Shown here one piece after another: positions 17,201-26,659 of a stretch of 54,154 nucleotides of DNA. The stretch spans positions 5,145-59,298 of the forward strand of contig CADAAU010000017.1 of the NCBI GenBank assembly GCA_902786015.1. Reading direction: 5' to 3'. The DNA comes from an uncultured Coriobacteriaceae bacterium. Its GTDB lineage: Bacteria > Actinomycetota > Coriobacteriia > Coriobacteriales > Atopobiaceae. Each line of letters starts with the position of its first letter. Position 1 is the stretch's first letter. The position numbers and the translations under genes are program-made. The notes under the pieces are model-generated. The model had not been told where the DNA came from, searched no databases, and saw only the letters and a list, made by a program, of their open reading frames with translations.

Positions 17201-17206
17201 ATTATA
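17201..17206 (-). promoter_or_regulatory. -10 box for the opp operon
   Basis: The minus strand has TATAAT followed by an A+T-rich stretch (AAATAGTATAGAAAA) 46 bp before the oppA start. No clear -35 is seen. Confidence 0.45.
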
Positions 17207-17405
17207 TGCGCTCGTCATTTCTACTGTACGACTTTGATGGCAAAGGGGGTATCCCCCCATGAACACATCCCAATGAGCATGCGGCCGGCCTGAAGGAAGG
17301 CGGCTCCGCAAGGCTTATTAAATGTTACAGTGTTGGGGTATGAGAGTGTTGGAGTGTGGTGGCGCCGGCAGGGTGGCCGGCGGGCCGGACGAGAGGATAA
17401 AGGAC

Positions 17406-19784
17406 ATGAGGGGGAAGAGGTTGGTAGCCTGGGCGCTCAGCGCCATTATGGTTGTCGCGCCACTTTCGGCATGCGCGCAGCAGCCCGCGGGGGGCGGCGC
17501 GGCGGAAGGCCAGGCCGATGAGGAGATGAACCGCGACGTCGGGCCAGAGGTCGGTGAGACCATCAGCGTCGATGCCAACGACGAGGGCATCTACACCGTC
17601 ACCATTGCCGAGAAGAACCTGACGGAGGACCAGGGGCTCGCCGAGGAGGTCGGCCAGATCGCGACGGCCGAGGAGGCTGGGGTGGAGATCCAGCAGGAGA
17701 TGTCGCGCGACGCCGCGGAGGCGGCCGAGGAGCCTGTGGCCGGGGAGGGCGACACCGCTCAGGACGCCGGCGTGACGGGGGACGAGACCGGAAAGTCCGC
17801 GCCCGAGAACGGGGCCGTGGAGCCCGCGGCCGATAAGGACGCCGACGCGACCCAGGAGGCCGAGGCATCCCAGGACACCGGGGCGCCCAAGGACGGCGCG
17901 GCCAAGGAGCCCGCGGTCGAGCCTGGCGCGTGGAGCCTCGCGTCCGTCAAACGCGAGGACGTGGTCGTGAGCTACAACGTACCCGTCGATGTCGCGGAGG
18001 GCGAGGAGCCGCAGCACGAGACGCGCCAGGCGGAGGTCACCGACTTCGCCAACGACGGTGCCGCCGTCAACCTCACCTTCAAGGGCGAGGGCCCCGACGC
18101 GTCCGTGGACGCGTACACGGTGCGCTTCGCCGGGACCGAGGCGTACGCCGTGGTGCACGTCGCGCCGAAGGACAACGGCGTGGTGATCGAGGCCGTGGAC
18201 TACAACGCCCAGGTCGCCGAGCTGGGCGAGTACGAGCCGAGCTTCTCGGAGAAGGACATCGCGCTTCCCGAGGGCACCCGCCTCGAGGACGGCGAGCTCG
18301 TCGTTACCGAGGACGCGCCGGAGGCCGTGCAGGAGGCCCTGCTGGAGTCCGGCTTCGCCGAGAGCGAGATGTCGCGCGCGGACGATGGCAAGAATAGCGA
18401 CAAGCCCGACGACGAGGGGGAGGCCAAGAACGCCACGATCGAGTACATGCAGAGGTGCAAGGAGACCGAGTGGGACTACGAGAACTACGACGCCGTGGCC
18501 CAGTACGTGCCCGAGGTCCTCTCCGAGGTCGACCCCAAGGCCGGCCAGGTCGCCGATCTCGGCGCCAACGCCTACCGCATCGCCAGGGGCTTCTACCGCA
18601 ACGAGTGGACCTACATCGCCGAGGGCGGCCTGGGCGTGCTCAAGATGTTCGGCCTGTTCAAGGGCGCCGGCGGCGGCGTCTCCAACGAGCAGATCCTCTC
18701 CGAGGTGCAGAAGGTGGGCGTCGAGGTCACCGAGCTGCACTGCCTCACCAAGGCCATGAAGGCCGAGCTCGACGAGACGCTGCGGGCGACCTACGAGAAC
18801 AGCATACAGATATTCGACAGCGCGCTCAACTCGATGCACGCCAACGCCGACGTCGTGCAGAACATGCTCACGCAGGGCGCCATCCGCGCGGCGGCCGACG
18901 GCATCGAGCCCCCGGCGGAGGACTGCTCCCCCGAGGAGGAGTACAGGTACAACTACGACCTCGTCGAGTACATCGAGAAGCTCGAGGCGGCCGGAGGCTA
19001 CGACAACAGCGCCTTCAAGGGCTTCACGAAGCACATGGAGAACCTGGCCTCGGACTTCACCAAGGTGACCGGCGAGGTGGGCGACCCGAACAGGTCCGGC
19101 CCGGTGGCGACCTACGACAAGTACTGGAACCTGCACTTCAACTACGACACCCAGGCCTACTACCTGCGCCGCTCCTACCGCGCCAACATCGAGTACGAGC
19201 TCAAGCGCGCCTTCGGCCTGCTGGAAATCTACTACAACGTCTTCGCCCCCGCGACCAAGGGCAACTACCTGTCGTACAACAACGACCTCTGGAAGGCGCT
19301 CGAGCGCCTGGAGAATCAGGACGCGGGCACGAGCCCCGAGGATGCCTTGTCGCCATGGCCGTACGAAAGCCGTAAGTACCTTTCCGGTCCCGTGCGCTGC
19401 AACACCTTCGACAAGACGATCGAGTCCGTGAAGATCACCTACTCTGAGAGCGGGAACAAGATAGGCGCCGACATACTGGAGGAGTACGTGCAGAGGCTGC
19501 ACGGGCGCAGCGTGGAGGACGACCTGAAGCTCGCGGGCCTGTGGCGCGACTCGTGGGCCTGGAAGAAGGGGGACGGGTCTTACGATTACTTTCCACACGG
19601 GCTGGGCTTCAACGGGACGGGCTCGACTAAGGACAGAACGTACAAGGCCGACATCATCGCGTACGGCAGCGGCCAGATATACAAGCAGCAGACGACGTTC
19701 GCCAACAACAAGGACTTCAGCGTGTTCGACGACGATGTAAAGCAGTGGATGATGAACTACATCTGGTTCTACTTCAAAGAATAG
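17406..19784 (+). CDS. Large secreted lipoprotein of unknown function
   Basis: The start at 17406 gives MRGKRLVAWALSAIMVVAPLSAC, a lipoprotein signal with lipobox LSAC; 792 residues. Residues ~25-200 are a low-complexity acidic stretch (Glu/Ala/Asp/Gly repeats) typical of a cell-wall-spanning spacer. The rest is a soluble domain of mixed helix with many Tyr/Asn/Asp and no motif I can name. The extreme third-position G/C bias from ~17.4 to 19.3 kb leaves the opposite strand open for ~890 codons, which is a shadow. The last ~140 codons have more relaxed codon use, suggesting a mosaic. It lies between opp and the peptide-export locus. Confidence 0.75.
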   Translation: MRGKRLVAWALSAIMVVAPLSACAQQPAGGGAAEGQADEEMNRDVGPEVGETISVDANDEGIYTVTIAEKNLTEDQGLAEEVGQIATAEEAGVEIQQEMSRDAAEAAEEPVAGEGDTAQDAGVTGDETGKSAPENGAVEPAADKDADATQEAEASQDTGAPKDGAAKEPAVEPGAWSLASVKREDVVVSYNVPVDVAEGEEPQHETRQAEVTDFANDGAAVNLTFKGEGPDASVDAYTVRFAGTEAYAVVHVAPKDNGVVIEAVDYNAQVAELGEYEPSFSEKDIALPEGTRLEDGELVVTEDAPEAVQEALLESGFAESEMSRADDGKNSDKPDDEGEAKNATIEYMQRCKETEWDYENYDAVAQYVPEVLSEVDPKAGQVADLGANAYRIARGFYRNEWTYIAEGGLGVLKMFGLFKGAGGGVSNEQILSEVQKVGVEVTELHCLTKAMKAELDETLRATYENSIQIFDSALNSMHANADVVQNMLTQGAIRAAADGIEPPAEDCSPEEEYRYNYDLVEYIEKLEAAGGYDNSAFKGFTKHMENLASDFTKVTGEVGDPNRSGPVATYDKYWNLHFNYDTQAYYLRRSYRANIEYELKRAFGLLEIYYNVFAPATKGNYLSYNNDLWKALERLENQDAGTSPEDALSPWPYESRKYLSGPVRCNTFDKTIESVKITYSESGNKIGADILEEYVQRLHGRSVEDDLKLAGLWRDSWAWKKGDGSYDYFPHGLGFNGTGSTKDRTYKADIIAYGSGQIYKQQTTFANNKDFSVFDDDVKQWMMNYIWFYFKE

Positions 19785-19840
19785 CCACGTGGCTTCGTAA
19801 GGTAACCGTGTTCCGCAGGAGCACGCGCGCCCAAGCGACG

Positions 19841-19878
19841 GCCCCCGGACGGCAGACCTGCCATCCGGGGGCGTTATT
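19841..19878 (+). terminator. Intrinsic terminator after the lipoprotein gene
   Basis: GCCCCCGGACGGCAG pairs with CTGCCATCCGGGGGC (one mismatch) and is followed by GTTATTCTT, 56 bp past the stop. Confidence 0.8.
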
Positions 19879-19999
19879 CTTGGCTGCGGTACGCGCGTCA
19901 AATTTTGTGATAGCGGTGATTCATCGTTCATCGTATTATTTAGTGTAGATGCTCCGCCTGAGCATTGCGAAGGCGGCGTAGTCGGTGAGGTGGTGCTCA

Positions 20000-20134
20000 A
20001 TGAACGCAGGGGACTTCGTGGTCGTAGCCGTTTTGGTCGCGCTGATTGCGCTTGCGATCTGGCTCATGCGGCGCTCGCGCGGGTGTGGCGGCTGTGCATC
20101 CTGCCCCTATGCGAAGGGATGCACCAAGCGATGA
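20000..20134 (+). CDS. Small single-helix protein with Cys-rich tail (FeoB-associated-like)
   Basis: A 44-residue product preceded by a GAGGTGG ribosome site. It has an N-terminal membrane helix (FVVVAVLVALIALAIWLM) and a short cytosolic tail RGCGGCASCPYAKGCTKR, the pattern of the FeoB-associated Cys-rich membrane proteins that usually follow feoB in Gram-positives. No feo gene is nearby. It may be cotranscribed with the C11 peptidase that starts 22 bp after its stop. Metal handling is inferred from the family, not shown. Confidence 0.7.
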   Translation: MNAGDFVVVAVLVALIALAIWLMRRSRGCGGCASCPYAKGCTKR

Positions 20135-20156
20135 CCGGCAAAGGGGCTGTCCGAGG

Positions 20157-22049
20157 ATGCGCATGATGAGAAGAGCGGCGAACAGATTGTACGGCGTTTG
20201 GAAGGCGCGCGTTGTGGCCTGCACCGTTATGGCTCTGGCCGCTCTTCTGGTGTGTGCATCGCTCACGTCGTGCAGTGGCGTAGGCCCGGGGTCCGAGACT
20301 TGGACGATTTGCCTCTATCTTTGTGGCTCGAACCTCGAGAGCCGCCAGAGCTGGGCATCAAAGACGCTCGAAGAGATTCGCGAGGCTGGCGTGCCAGAGA
20401 ACGTCACCGTGGTGATCCAGGCCGGCGGTGCGAAGAGGTGGCACTCCGATGACGTGTCGAACGGAACGCGACTCGTTGCGCATGGGCATGAGTTGGAAGC
20501 CGTGGGTGACGTCGGGGACGTGAACATGGGGGAGGCATCCACGCTTACGGACTTTCTCACGTTCTGTGCCGAGGAGTATCCTTCCGACCATGCGATGGCT
20601 GTGCTGTGGGACCATGGCGGGGGGCCACTCAAGGGTGCCTGCTTTGACGAGAAGAACAACTTCGACGCACTCGAATTCCCCGAACTGGACGAGGCGTTCG
20701 CGGCGGGCGTAGCCGCGCGTGGTGGTAAGCCGTACGATTTGGTGGGCTTCGACGCGTGTCTCATGGGGTCGTTGGAGACTGCCATCACGATGTCTGATGA
20801 CGCGTCCTGGCTCGTCGCATCCGAGGAGTTGGAGGCTGGGCAAGGCTGGAGCTACGTCGAGCTGCTTCATTCACTCAGATTGGGCGTGGACGCGCGCGCA
20901 GCGGGCATCGCCATCTGTGAGGGATACAAGGCAAAGAGCGTCAAGTACAAGAAGGACGCAACGGCCACGCTGTCGGTCATTGACCTCTCCAAGGTCAGGG
21001 CAGTGGAAGACGCCCTCGACGAGCTCATCGATGCCCTGCGTGCCGAGTATGGCGGGACCAAAGTGGTGCGTAGGGTCGCCTATGGCGTGCGGAACGCCGA
21101 GTCCTTTGGAGGAGCTTCTCACAAGGAGGGTCACACCAACCTCACGGACCTCATCGGGATCACGAAGGGCATGCTGTCGCAGCCTTCCTACCAGAAGCAG
21201 CAGGAGGGGCTTGCGGCAGCGATCGAAGAGGCTGTGGTCTTCTCCGTGTGCGGGGATGCGACAACTGGTGCGAACGGCCTCTCGATGTGGTATCCCATAT
21301 CGTCGTCGGCTTCTGAGGTTGCCAACTACGCCAAGGTGTCCCCGCTCGAAAAGTACGCACAGCTTCTCGCGTCATTCTTTGCCGAAGACCCCGTGCCCTT
21401 GAAGTTCTTGGACGAGGTGAAGATGGACAAGGACGGTGGCGTCACGATGACGGTGGACCCCGCCTGCGCCGATGCCTTTTTTGACCTCTATGTGGAGAAC
21501 CGCCGTACCGACGGTACCTACACCGATACCAACGTGGACATTGCAGACGACTGGGACAACCTCTCGTTCACCTACACCCCTGCACTCGCGGTGGCCATCA
21601 CGCTCGACGGGATGGTGCTCGACGCCAACGTGGTGGGATACGGATTGGGATACGAGACGTTCTCGTCTCCCATTGAGGTAGACGGGAAGAGGACGAACCT
21701 GCGCACGACGTGGGTGGAGAACGAAGAAGATGGCGGCCACTACGAGCTGCTGGGCACGTGGGACGGCATTGACGACCTCAACGGCCTCGCGGACCGCTCC
21801 ATGGCCGACCTCGCGCCGGGGAGCACCGTGTCTGCAATCTCGCTGGAAAGCGAAGAATTGCGCGAGGACATCGTTGTTGGCAAGCAACCCAAGGTGTCGG
21901 AGACCCCGCTCGCGCCCGGCTCGTACGAGTTCCGCTTCGTGGCCATCGACCTTATGGGCAACGAGTATCCGTCGCAGGAGGTTGCCTACGAGGTGGCCGA
22001 GGACGGCACCACGACAATTGTTTCTGTGGGTGGCGTGCCAACATCGTAG
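20157..22049 (+). CDS. C11 (clostripain-like) peptidase, lipoprotein
   Basis: 630 residues from 20157 (20163 is an equally plausible start). A membrane signal ends in the lipobox SLTSC, so the enzyme should be anchored outside the cell. The C11 domain begins WTICLYLCGSNLES and carries the catalytic His in VLWDHGGG and Cys in VGFDACLMGS. Clostripain-type enzymes cut after Arg or Lys. Downstream residues ~420-630 form a beta-rich accessory region. Thirty-seven bp after its stop lies a double-glycine precursor gene on the same strand, and NHLM-type exporter genes follow in the opposite orientation. Extracellular trimming of exported peptides is an attractive inference. The other possibility is a general gut-type surface protease. 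Confidence 0.88.
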   Translation: MRMMRRAANRLYGVWKARVVACTVMALAALLVCASLTSCSGVGPGSETWTICLYLCGSNLESRQSWASKTLEEIREAGVPENVTVVIQAGGAKRWHSDDVSNGTRLVAHGHELEAVGDVGDVNMGEASTLTDFLTFCAEEYPSDHAMAVLWDHGGGPLKGACFDEKNNFDALEFPELDEAFAAGVAARGGKPYDLVGFDACLMGSLETAITMSDDASWLVASEELEAGQGWSYVELLHSLRLGVDARAAGIAICEGYKAKSVKYKKDATATLSVIDLSKVRAVEDALDELIDALRAEYGGTKVVRRVAYGVRNAESFGGASHKEGHTNLTDLIGITKGMLSQPSYQKQQEGLAAAIEEAVVFSVCGDATTGANGLSMWYPISSSASEVANYAKVSPLEKYAQLLASFFAEDPVPLKFLDEVKMDKDGGVTMTVDPACADAFFDLYVENRRTDGTYTDTNVDIADDWDNLSFTYTPALAVAITLDGMVLDANVVGYGLGYETFSSPIEVDGKRTNLRTTWVENEEDGGHYELLGTWDGIDDLNGLADRSMADLAPGSTVSAISLESEELREDIVVGKQPKVSETPLAPGSYEFRFVAIDLMGNEYPSQEVAYEVAEDGTTTIVSVGGVPTS

Positions 22050-22086
22050 AATGGTGCCACGGCGTTTAAGCGAAAGGAGTCGCACG

Positions 22087-22233
22087 ATGGATGATAAGAA
22101 GCAGCTGGAGATCCAGGAGGCTCTGCAAGGAGAGGCAAGCGAGCCCAAGCAGGAGGAGCGTTGCAAGCTGGCGAAGGATGAAGTGGATGGCGTGACGGGC
22201 GGTCGTCCCCCCGTACACGTTCCGCCGCAGTAG
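22087..22233 (+). CDS. Double-glycine precursor with nine-residue Pro-rich core
   Basis: A 48-residue product; AAAGGAG lies eight bases before ATG. The charged leader ends KLAKDEVDGVTGG (GG at 38-39) and leaves only RPPVHVPPQ as the mature part. The end VDGVTGG matches VDDVTGG of the peptide at 27167-27373, so both are probably cut by the same C39 peptidase (24447-26642). The core has no Cys, Ser or Thr, which excludes lanthionine chemistry. It follows the C11 peptidase gene by 37 bp. A signalling peptide or unmodified bacteriocin is possible. It is too short for routine annotation. Confidence 0.75.
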   Translation: MDDKKQLEIQEALQGEASEPKQEERCKLAKDEVDGVTGGRPPVHVPPQ

Positions 22234-22249
22234 GCGCAAGAAGTGGCCG

Positions 22250-24433
22250 TCACGCGTCCACTCGCTGCCGCCTAACGAGCTCTGCGAACAGGCCGTCCTT
22301 GGCTATGAGCTCGTCGTACGTGCCACTCTCTGCGATTCTTCCGTCATCGAGGACCAGTATCCTGTCGCAATGTCGGATGGTCGATAGCCGATGCGCCACC
22401 ACGATGCGCGTGCAACCCATGGCGTCGAGCGCATCGGTTACCTGTCGCTGGGTCTGGTTGTCCAAGGCGCTGGTCGCCTCGTCGAAGATGAGCAGCCTGG
22501 GCTTGGGGGCTATGGCGCGCGCGATCATCAGTCGCTGTTTCTGACCGCCAGATATTCCGCCCTGTCCCTCGGAGATAAAGGTGTGCATGCCCATGGGGAG
22601 CGCCCGGATGTCGTCGGCAATGCCGGCGGTCTCGGCGGCTTCCCACGCTTCTGCAACGGTGAGTTCGGGTGCCGTGATTGCGATGTTGTAATAGATGCTG
22701 CCTTGGAACAGCCCGTCGTGCTGCATGACCGTGCCGATTCGTCTCCTCAGTGAGGGGAGGTCCAGTCTGGCGATGTCCTTTCCGTCGATGTACACGGCCC
22801 CTTGGTCCGGTCTCTCGAAGCCGAGCAGCAGTCGGATGATCGTGGACTTGCCACAGCCGGACCTCCCGACGATGGCCGTGTATTCTCCCGCGCGTATGTT
22901 GAGTGTGAGGTCCTTGAGTACGAACGGCGTGTCCGGCCCATATCGGAACGACACATGCTCGAAGCCCACATCGCCGTGTATGTCGGTGACCACTTCCTTG
23001 TCGCCGGATGTCTCTGGAACCGCTTGGAGGAAGGGCTCAGCCATTTGCAGCATGGGCCGTATGCTCGCCGCCTGTGTCAGCTTGGCAGAGAGCGACGTAA
23101 ACGTCCCCATGATCATGCCGTAGGCGGTGGTAAAGGCGAAGTACGAAGACTGGTCGACGCCGCTTCTGACGGCCAGATAATACAGCACGATGTTGGAGAC
23201 CAGCGTTATCCCCAGGCTTATCACGCTGCTCACCTTGATGAGCAGGGGCGGGTTGTAGGTGAGGTCAGCCTTCTGGGTATAGGTGTCGAGCCACCGCGCG
23301 AACATCCGTCGTTCTGCGCCGGCCAATCGAATCTTGCGGATGCCCGAGATGACGGCATATGAGATGCCCGATTCCTTTGCGTCCGCCTCCATGCGCCGCC
23401 TGCTGATGTTGATTCCTACCAGCGCTGTAATCACAGAGAAGGTCACCGTGATCAGTATGGCAAGCAAGGCGGGGACTACCAGTGCCGGTGCGAAGGCGAA
23501 TATCTGGGTCACGTACAGAAGCGATGCGAGCGAAGAGATGCCTGCCGACGTTATGAGCGACAGGAGCAGGGTGCAGAGGCTGTTCACGGACGAGAACCTG
23601 CTCTTGAGCTCGCCCGGACTGTAATCCTTGAAGAAGTCCGCAGGCAGTGAGAGGAGCCGCATCATGATGGAGGCCTCCACCTCGAGGCTTGCCTTGGCTT
23701 CGAGTCTCGATGAGAGAAGCGTCGCCGTGCCACTGATGAGCTGCTGAGAAACGGCGGTGCATACGATGCATATGGCAATGCCGACGAGCGCCCGCACCTC
23801 ACCACTTGCAAGCACGGGTCCGGTGAGGATGCTGACGAGCCTTGGCACCAGGGTGCCCACGAGCGCTACGCCCAAGGCGGCCATGCCCTTGACTTCCACA
23901 TCGCCGAGGGTGATGCACTGCCACATGTAGACGAGCAGGTCTGTGATGCCCAGCTTTTTCTGCGGTAGCGGCCGATAGAAGCACAGTGCGTCCGCAGAGA
24001 ATTGTGCGGCAGTGAGCGCGTTCACGCTCACAGGCAGCCCTGTCTCGGCATCGGTGTACCAGTATCCTGCGATCTTTCCGGGGATGAGCGCGACCGGCCT
24101 CTTGCCTTCGCGGGTGTGCGTGAGGATTGGCCCGATGGAGTCCTTGTACCAGCCTTTGTCCAGTTTGACCTCTCGATACATCACCCCATGGGGCCGCAGG
24201 CAGTAGTCGAGCTGTTCATAGATGTCGGTAAGGGATTCGGGTACGTCGACCATCTTGTAGCGATAGTACCGCATGATGCGCTCTATTGCGTTGCTCGCGG
24301 CAACGTGGTCGTCGATGGCCTTCTCTGCGGATTCTTGTCCGATGACGACGCTTGCGACCTTGAGGAGTGAGTCGCTCATGCGCTGCTCGTCGGCGAGTTG
24401 GCGCTCCTTGATCTGGCTCTCGACCAATCCCAT
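22250..24433 (-). CDS. NHLM-type ABC transporter, second subunit (ATP-binding/permease)
   Basis: The start at 24433 is chosen for AGGAGGTGA seven bases upstream; 727 residues. Residues ~1-165 are the N-terminal region peculiar to NHLM bacteriocin ABC proteins (GWYKDSIGPILTH, then RPVALIPGK and FYRPLP). A six-helix ABC export domain follows, then an ATPase with GRSGCGKST, ISGGQKQRLMIARA and LLIFDEATSALD. NHLM transporters work with a C39-containing partner and a secretion protein, both encoded just upstream. It overlaps none of them; the ribosome site touches the stop of the preceding gene. It converges with the 22087 precursor, 16 bp apart. Confidence 0.88.
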   Translation of the reverse strand: MGLVESQIKERQLADEQRMSDSLLKVASVVIGQESAEKAIDDHVAASNAIERIMRYYRYKMVDVPESLTDIYEQLDYCLRPHGVMYREVKLDKGWYKDSIGPILTHTREGKRPVALIPGKIAGYWYTDAETGLPVSVNALTAAQFSADALCFYRPLPQKKLGITDLLVYMWQCITLGDVEVKGMAALGVALVGTLVPRLVSILTGPVLASGEVRALVGIAICIVCTAVSQQLISGTATLLSSRLEAKASLEVEASIMMRLLSLPADFFKDYSPGELKSRFSSVNSLCTLLLSLITSAGISSLASLLYVTQIFAFAPALVVPALLAILITVTFSVITALVGINISRRRMEADAKESGISYAVISGIRKIRLAGAERRMFARWLDTYTQKADLTYNPPLLIKVSSVISLGITLVSNIVLYYLAVRSGVDQSSYFAFTTAYGMIMGTFTSLSAKLTQAASIRPMLQMAEPFLQAVPETSGDKEVVTDIHGDVGFEHVSFRYGPDTPFVLKDLTLNIRAGEYTAIVGRSGCGKSTIIRLLLGFERPDQGAVYIDGKDIARLDLPSLRRRIGTVMQHDGLFQGSIYYNIAITAPELTVAEAWEAAETAGIADDIRALPMGMHTFISEGQGGISGGQKQRLMIARAIAPKPRLLIFDEATSALDNQTQRQVTDALDAMGCTRIVVAHRLSTIRHCDRILVLDDGRIAESGTYDELIAKDGLFAELVRRQRVDA

Positions 24434-24446
24434 GCCGCTCACCTCC

Positions 24447-26642
24447 TCATTCGAACGCGACGAGCGTTGCGTACAGGCCGTCTGTGGCCATGAGTTCGTC
24501 ATGCGTGCCACGCTCTACCACATGGCCTGCGTCAAGCACGATAATCTCGTCGCAGTCGCGTATGGTGGAAAGCCGGTGCGCCACCACGATGCAGGTGATG
24601 CCACGGTTGCGGATATGCTGCATCACATGGGCCTCGGTCTGGGCATCAAGTGCGCTTGTGGCCTCGTCGAGGACTATGACCGTGGGGTCTGCAGCCAACA
24701 CGCGCGCGATTTCGATGCGCTGTCGCTGGCCGCCCGAGAGACCTTTGCCCCCGCTTTGCAACTTGCGCTGGTAGCCGCCGGGCATCTTCAGGATGTCCTC
24801 GTGGATGCCCGCGTCGCGCGCGGCAAGGATCATCTCGTAGTCCTCGATTGTGGGATCGAACATCTTTATGTTGTTCTCAATCGTGTCGTCAAACAACGTG
24901 ATTTCCTGGTCCACGACCGACACCGAACTCGTTATAACCCCGTGTGAGTAGGCGGCTCGTGGCTTCCCGTCGAAGAGGACCTCTCCGCTCCATGGCTGGT
25001 ACAGTCCAGATACGAGCGCGGCGAGCGTGGACTTGCCGCAGCCCGAAGACCCGACGAGCGCAACGCTGCCACCATGCCTGACCTTGAGCGAGAAGTCCTC
25101 GATAAGCGGAGCCGCAAGGCGCGAGTAGCCAAAGGTGACGTTTCTGAGCTCTACGTCGCCGCGCAGTTTGACGAGGTCCGCGTCCTCCTGCGTGGGCGTT
25201 TCCTCGAGTCCTACATCGTCGGGATATGCCATCACGTCGTCGAGGTACTCCATCTGCGTGCGCATCTCTTGGATGGTCTGCGAAGCACCGATCATGGTCA
25301 TCGCCGGCGACATGAATGACTGCAAGAAGCCCTGAAACATCATCACCGCGCCGAGTGTGAAGGACCCTCCCATGGCCAAGTGCACGCCGAGGATGAGCAC
25401 GATGGTGTTTGCAAGGGACGCGAGGAAGGCCGGCAGTGCCCCGAGGTACTGGTTGAGTTTTGCGGTTCGTACATTCTGCGCGTTCACCGATGCCTGATAG
25501 CCTGCCCACTTGCGGAAGAATCCGAGCTCTGCGCCGCTCGCCTTGATGGTCTCGATTTTTTCGATACCCGCCACGGTGAGGGAGTCGAACTTGCCCTCGT
25601 CCCGGATTTGAGCGCGCGCGATGTTCACGCGCCTGTTTGACACAAGCCTCGACACCGCCGCATTGATGATGATGGTCGCAATCCCCACGGTGGTGAGCAG
25701 CAGGCTCTGGTTGAGCATCAGCGCAAGATAAAAGACCACCATGGCTGTGTTGATCGCCGCGGGAGCGAAGGTCTGGATCAGCGTTTGTGCCACAGCGGCG
25801 TTCATGGATGCCCTCGCCTGGATGTCACCGGCAAACCTTTGCGAGAAGAACTCCATGGGCAGGCGCATGACCTTCCACATGTAGGTGGTGCTGCCCACTA
25901 CCCCCATCTTGCCGTTGATCCTCAGTGAGTAGATGGCCTGGACCCATGCGGCGATGAGTTGAAGTACGGCGAGCGCGATCAAGGTCACCGTAAAGGGCCC
26001 GAGCCAGTCGGGGTTGACGCCCGTAAGGAGACGGTCAAGGAAGATTCGCGCCGTGACGGAGTTGACGATGCCAAAGAGGTAGGCGATGACCGTGGCTATG
26101 ATGACGAAGGCGGTGGCCGCCCCCGCGCCCGATAGGTTTCTCTTTGCGAACTCGAGCAGGCTCTGGCGCTTTCCGCTGGGCACGAAGTCCTCCGATGGGG
26201 TCGGGATAATCACGACGCCGGTGAACGACTCGTCGAACTCCTCCCAAGGTATCTTGACTGCACCCCTGGCCGGGTCGTTGAGATAGACGGTTGTGCCGCG
26301 GAAACCGTCGAGCACCACAAAGTGCTCCATGTTCCAGTGGATGATGCAGGGGTACGTCCCGTCGTCCCTCAGGTCTTCCGGTGATGTCCTGTAGGCTTCC
26401 ACGTCGAAGCCATAGTGCTCGGCGGCCATCCAGATGTTGCTGGCCTTGGATCCGTCGCGTGACACGCCGCAGTCGACCCTCACTTGCTCGAGGGGAACCC
26501 ACTTGCCGTAATAGGCCATCACCATCGCGAGCGACGCGGCACCGCACTCGAGCGCTTCGAGCTGCATCACCACGGGTACCTTCGCCACGCCCTTTTTGCG
26601 TGGCTCCTTGACCTTTGCGGCATGTCTTTGGAACCCGTTCAT
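24447..26642 (-). CDS. NHLM-type peptidase-containing ABC exporter (PCAT)
   Basis: 731 residues. The N-terminal C39 peptidase has the catalytic Cys in QLEALECGAASLAMV (C33), His in MEHFVVLDG and Asp in YLNDPARG, so it should cleave after double-glycine leaders. Six membrane helices follow, then an ATPase with GSSGCGKST, LSGGQRQRIEIARV and VIVLDEATSALD. It exports and matures GG-leader peptides. Upstream lie the secretion protein and one precursor; a second precursor lies at 22087. The leader ends VTGG, VAGG and LAGG found in this window all fit C39 specificity. Confidence 0.92.
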   Translation of the reverse strand: MNGFQRHAAKVKEPRKKGVAKVPVVMQLEALECGAASLAMVMAYYGKWVPLEQVRVDCGVSRDGSKASNIWMAAEHYGFDVEAYRTSPEDLRDDGTYPCIIHWNMEHFVVLDGFRGTTVYLNDPARGAVKIPWEEFDESFTGVVIIPTPSEDFVPSGKRQSLLEFAKRNLSGAGAATAFVIIATVIAYLFGIVNSVTARIFLDRLLTGVNPDWLGPFTVTLIALAVLQLIAAWVQAIYSLRINGKMGVVGSTTYMWKVMRLPMEFFSQRFAGDIQARASMNAAVAQTLIQTFAPAAINTAMVVFYLALMLNQSLLLTTVGIATIIINAAVSRLVSNRRVNIARAQIRDEGKFDSLTVAGIEKIETIKASGAELGFFRKWAGYQASVNAQNVRTAKLNQYLGALPAFLASLANTIVLILGVHLAMGGSFTLGAVMMFQGFLQSFMSPAMTMIGASQTIQEMRTQMEYLDDVMAYPDDVGLEETPTQEDADLVKLRGDVELRNVTFGYSRLAAPLIEDFSLKVRHGGSVALVGSSGCGKSTLAALVSGLYQPWSGEVLFDGKPRAAYSHGVITSSVSVVDQEITLFDDTIENNIKMFDPTIEDYEMILAARDAGIHEDILKMPGGYQRKLQSGGKGLSGGQRQRIEIARVLAADPTVIVLDEATSALDAQTEAHVMQHIRNRGITCIVVAHRLSTIRDCDEIIVLDAGHVVERGTHDELMATDGLYATLVAFE

Positions 26643-26659
26643 TGCCCGTCGCCCGCGGT

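Noticed and set aside
17325..20000. Minus-strand open frame of about 890 codons opposite the lipoprotein gene
   Set aside because: It exists because of G/C at nearly every third position of the plus-strand gene. The translation is low-complexity (Leu/Val/Gly/Arg/His), has no ribosome site, and the plus strand has a clear lipoprotein signal.
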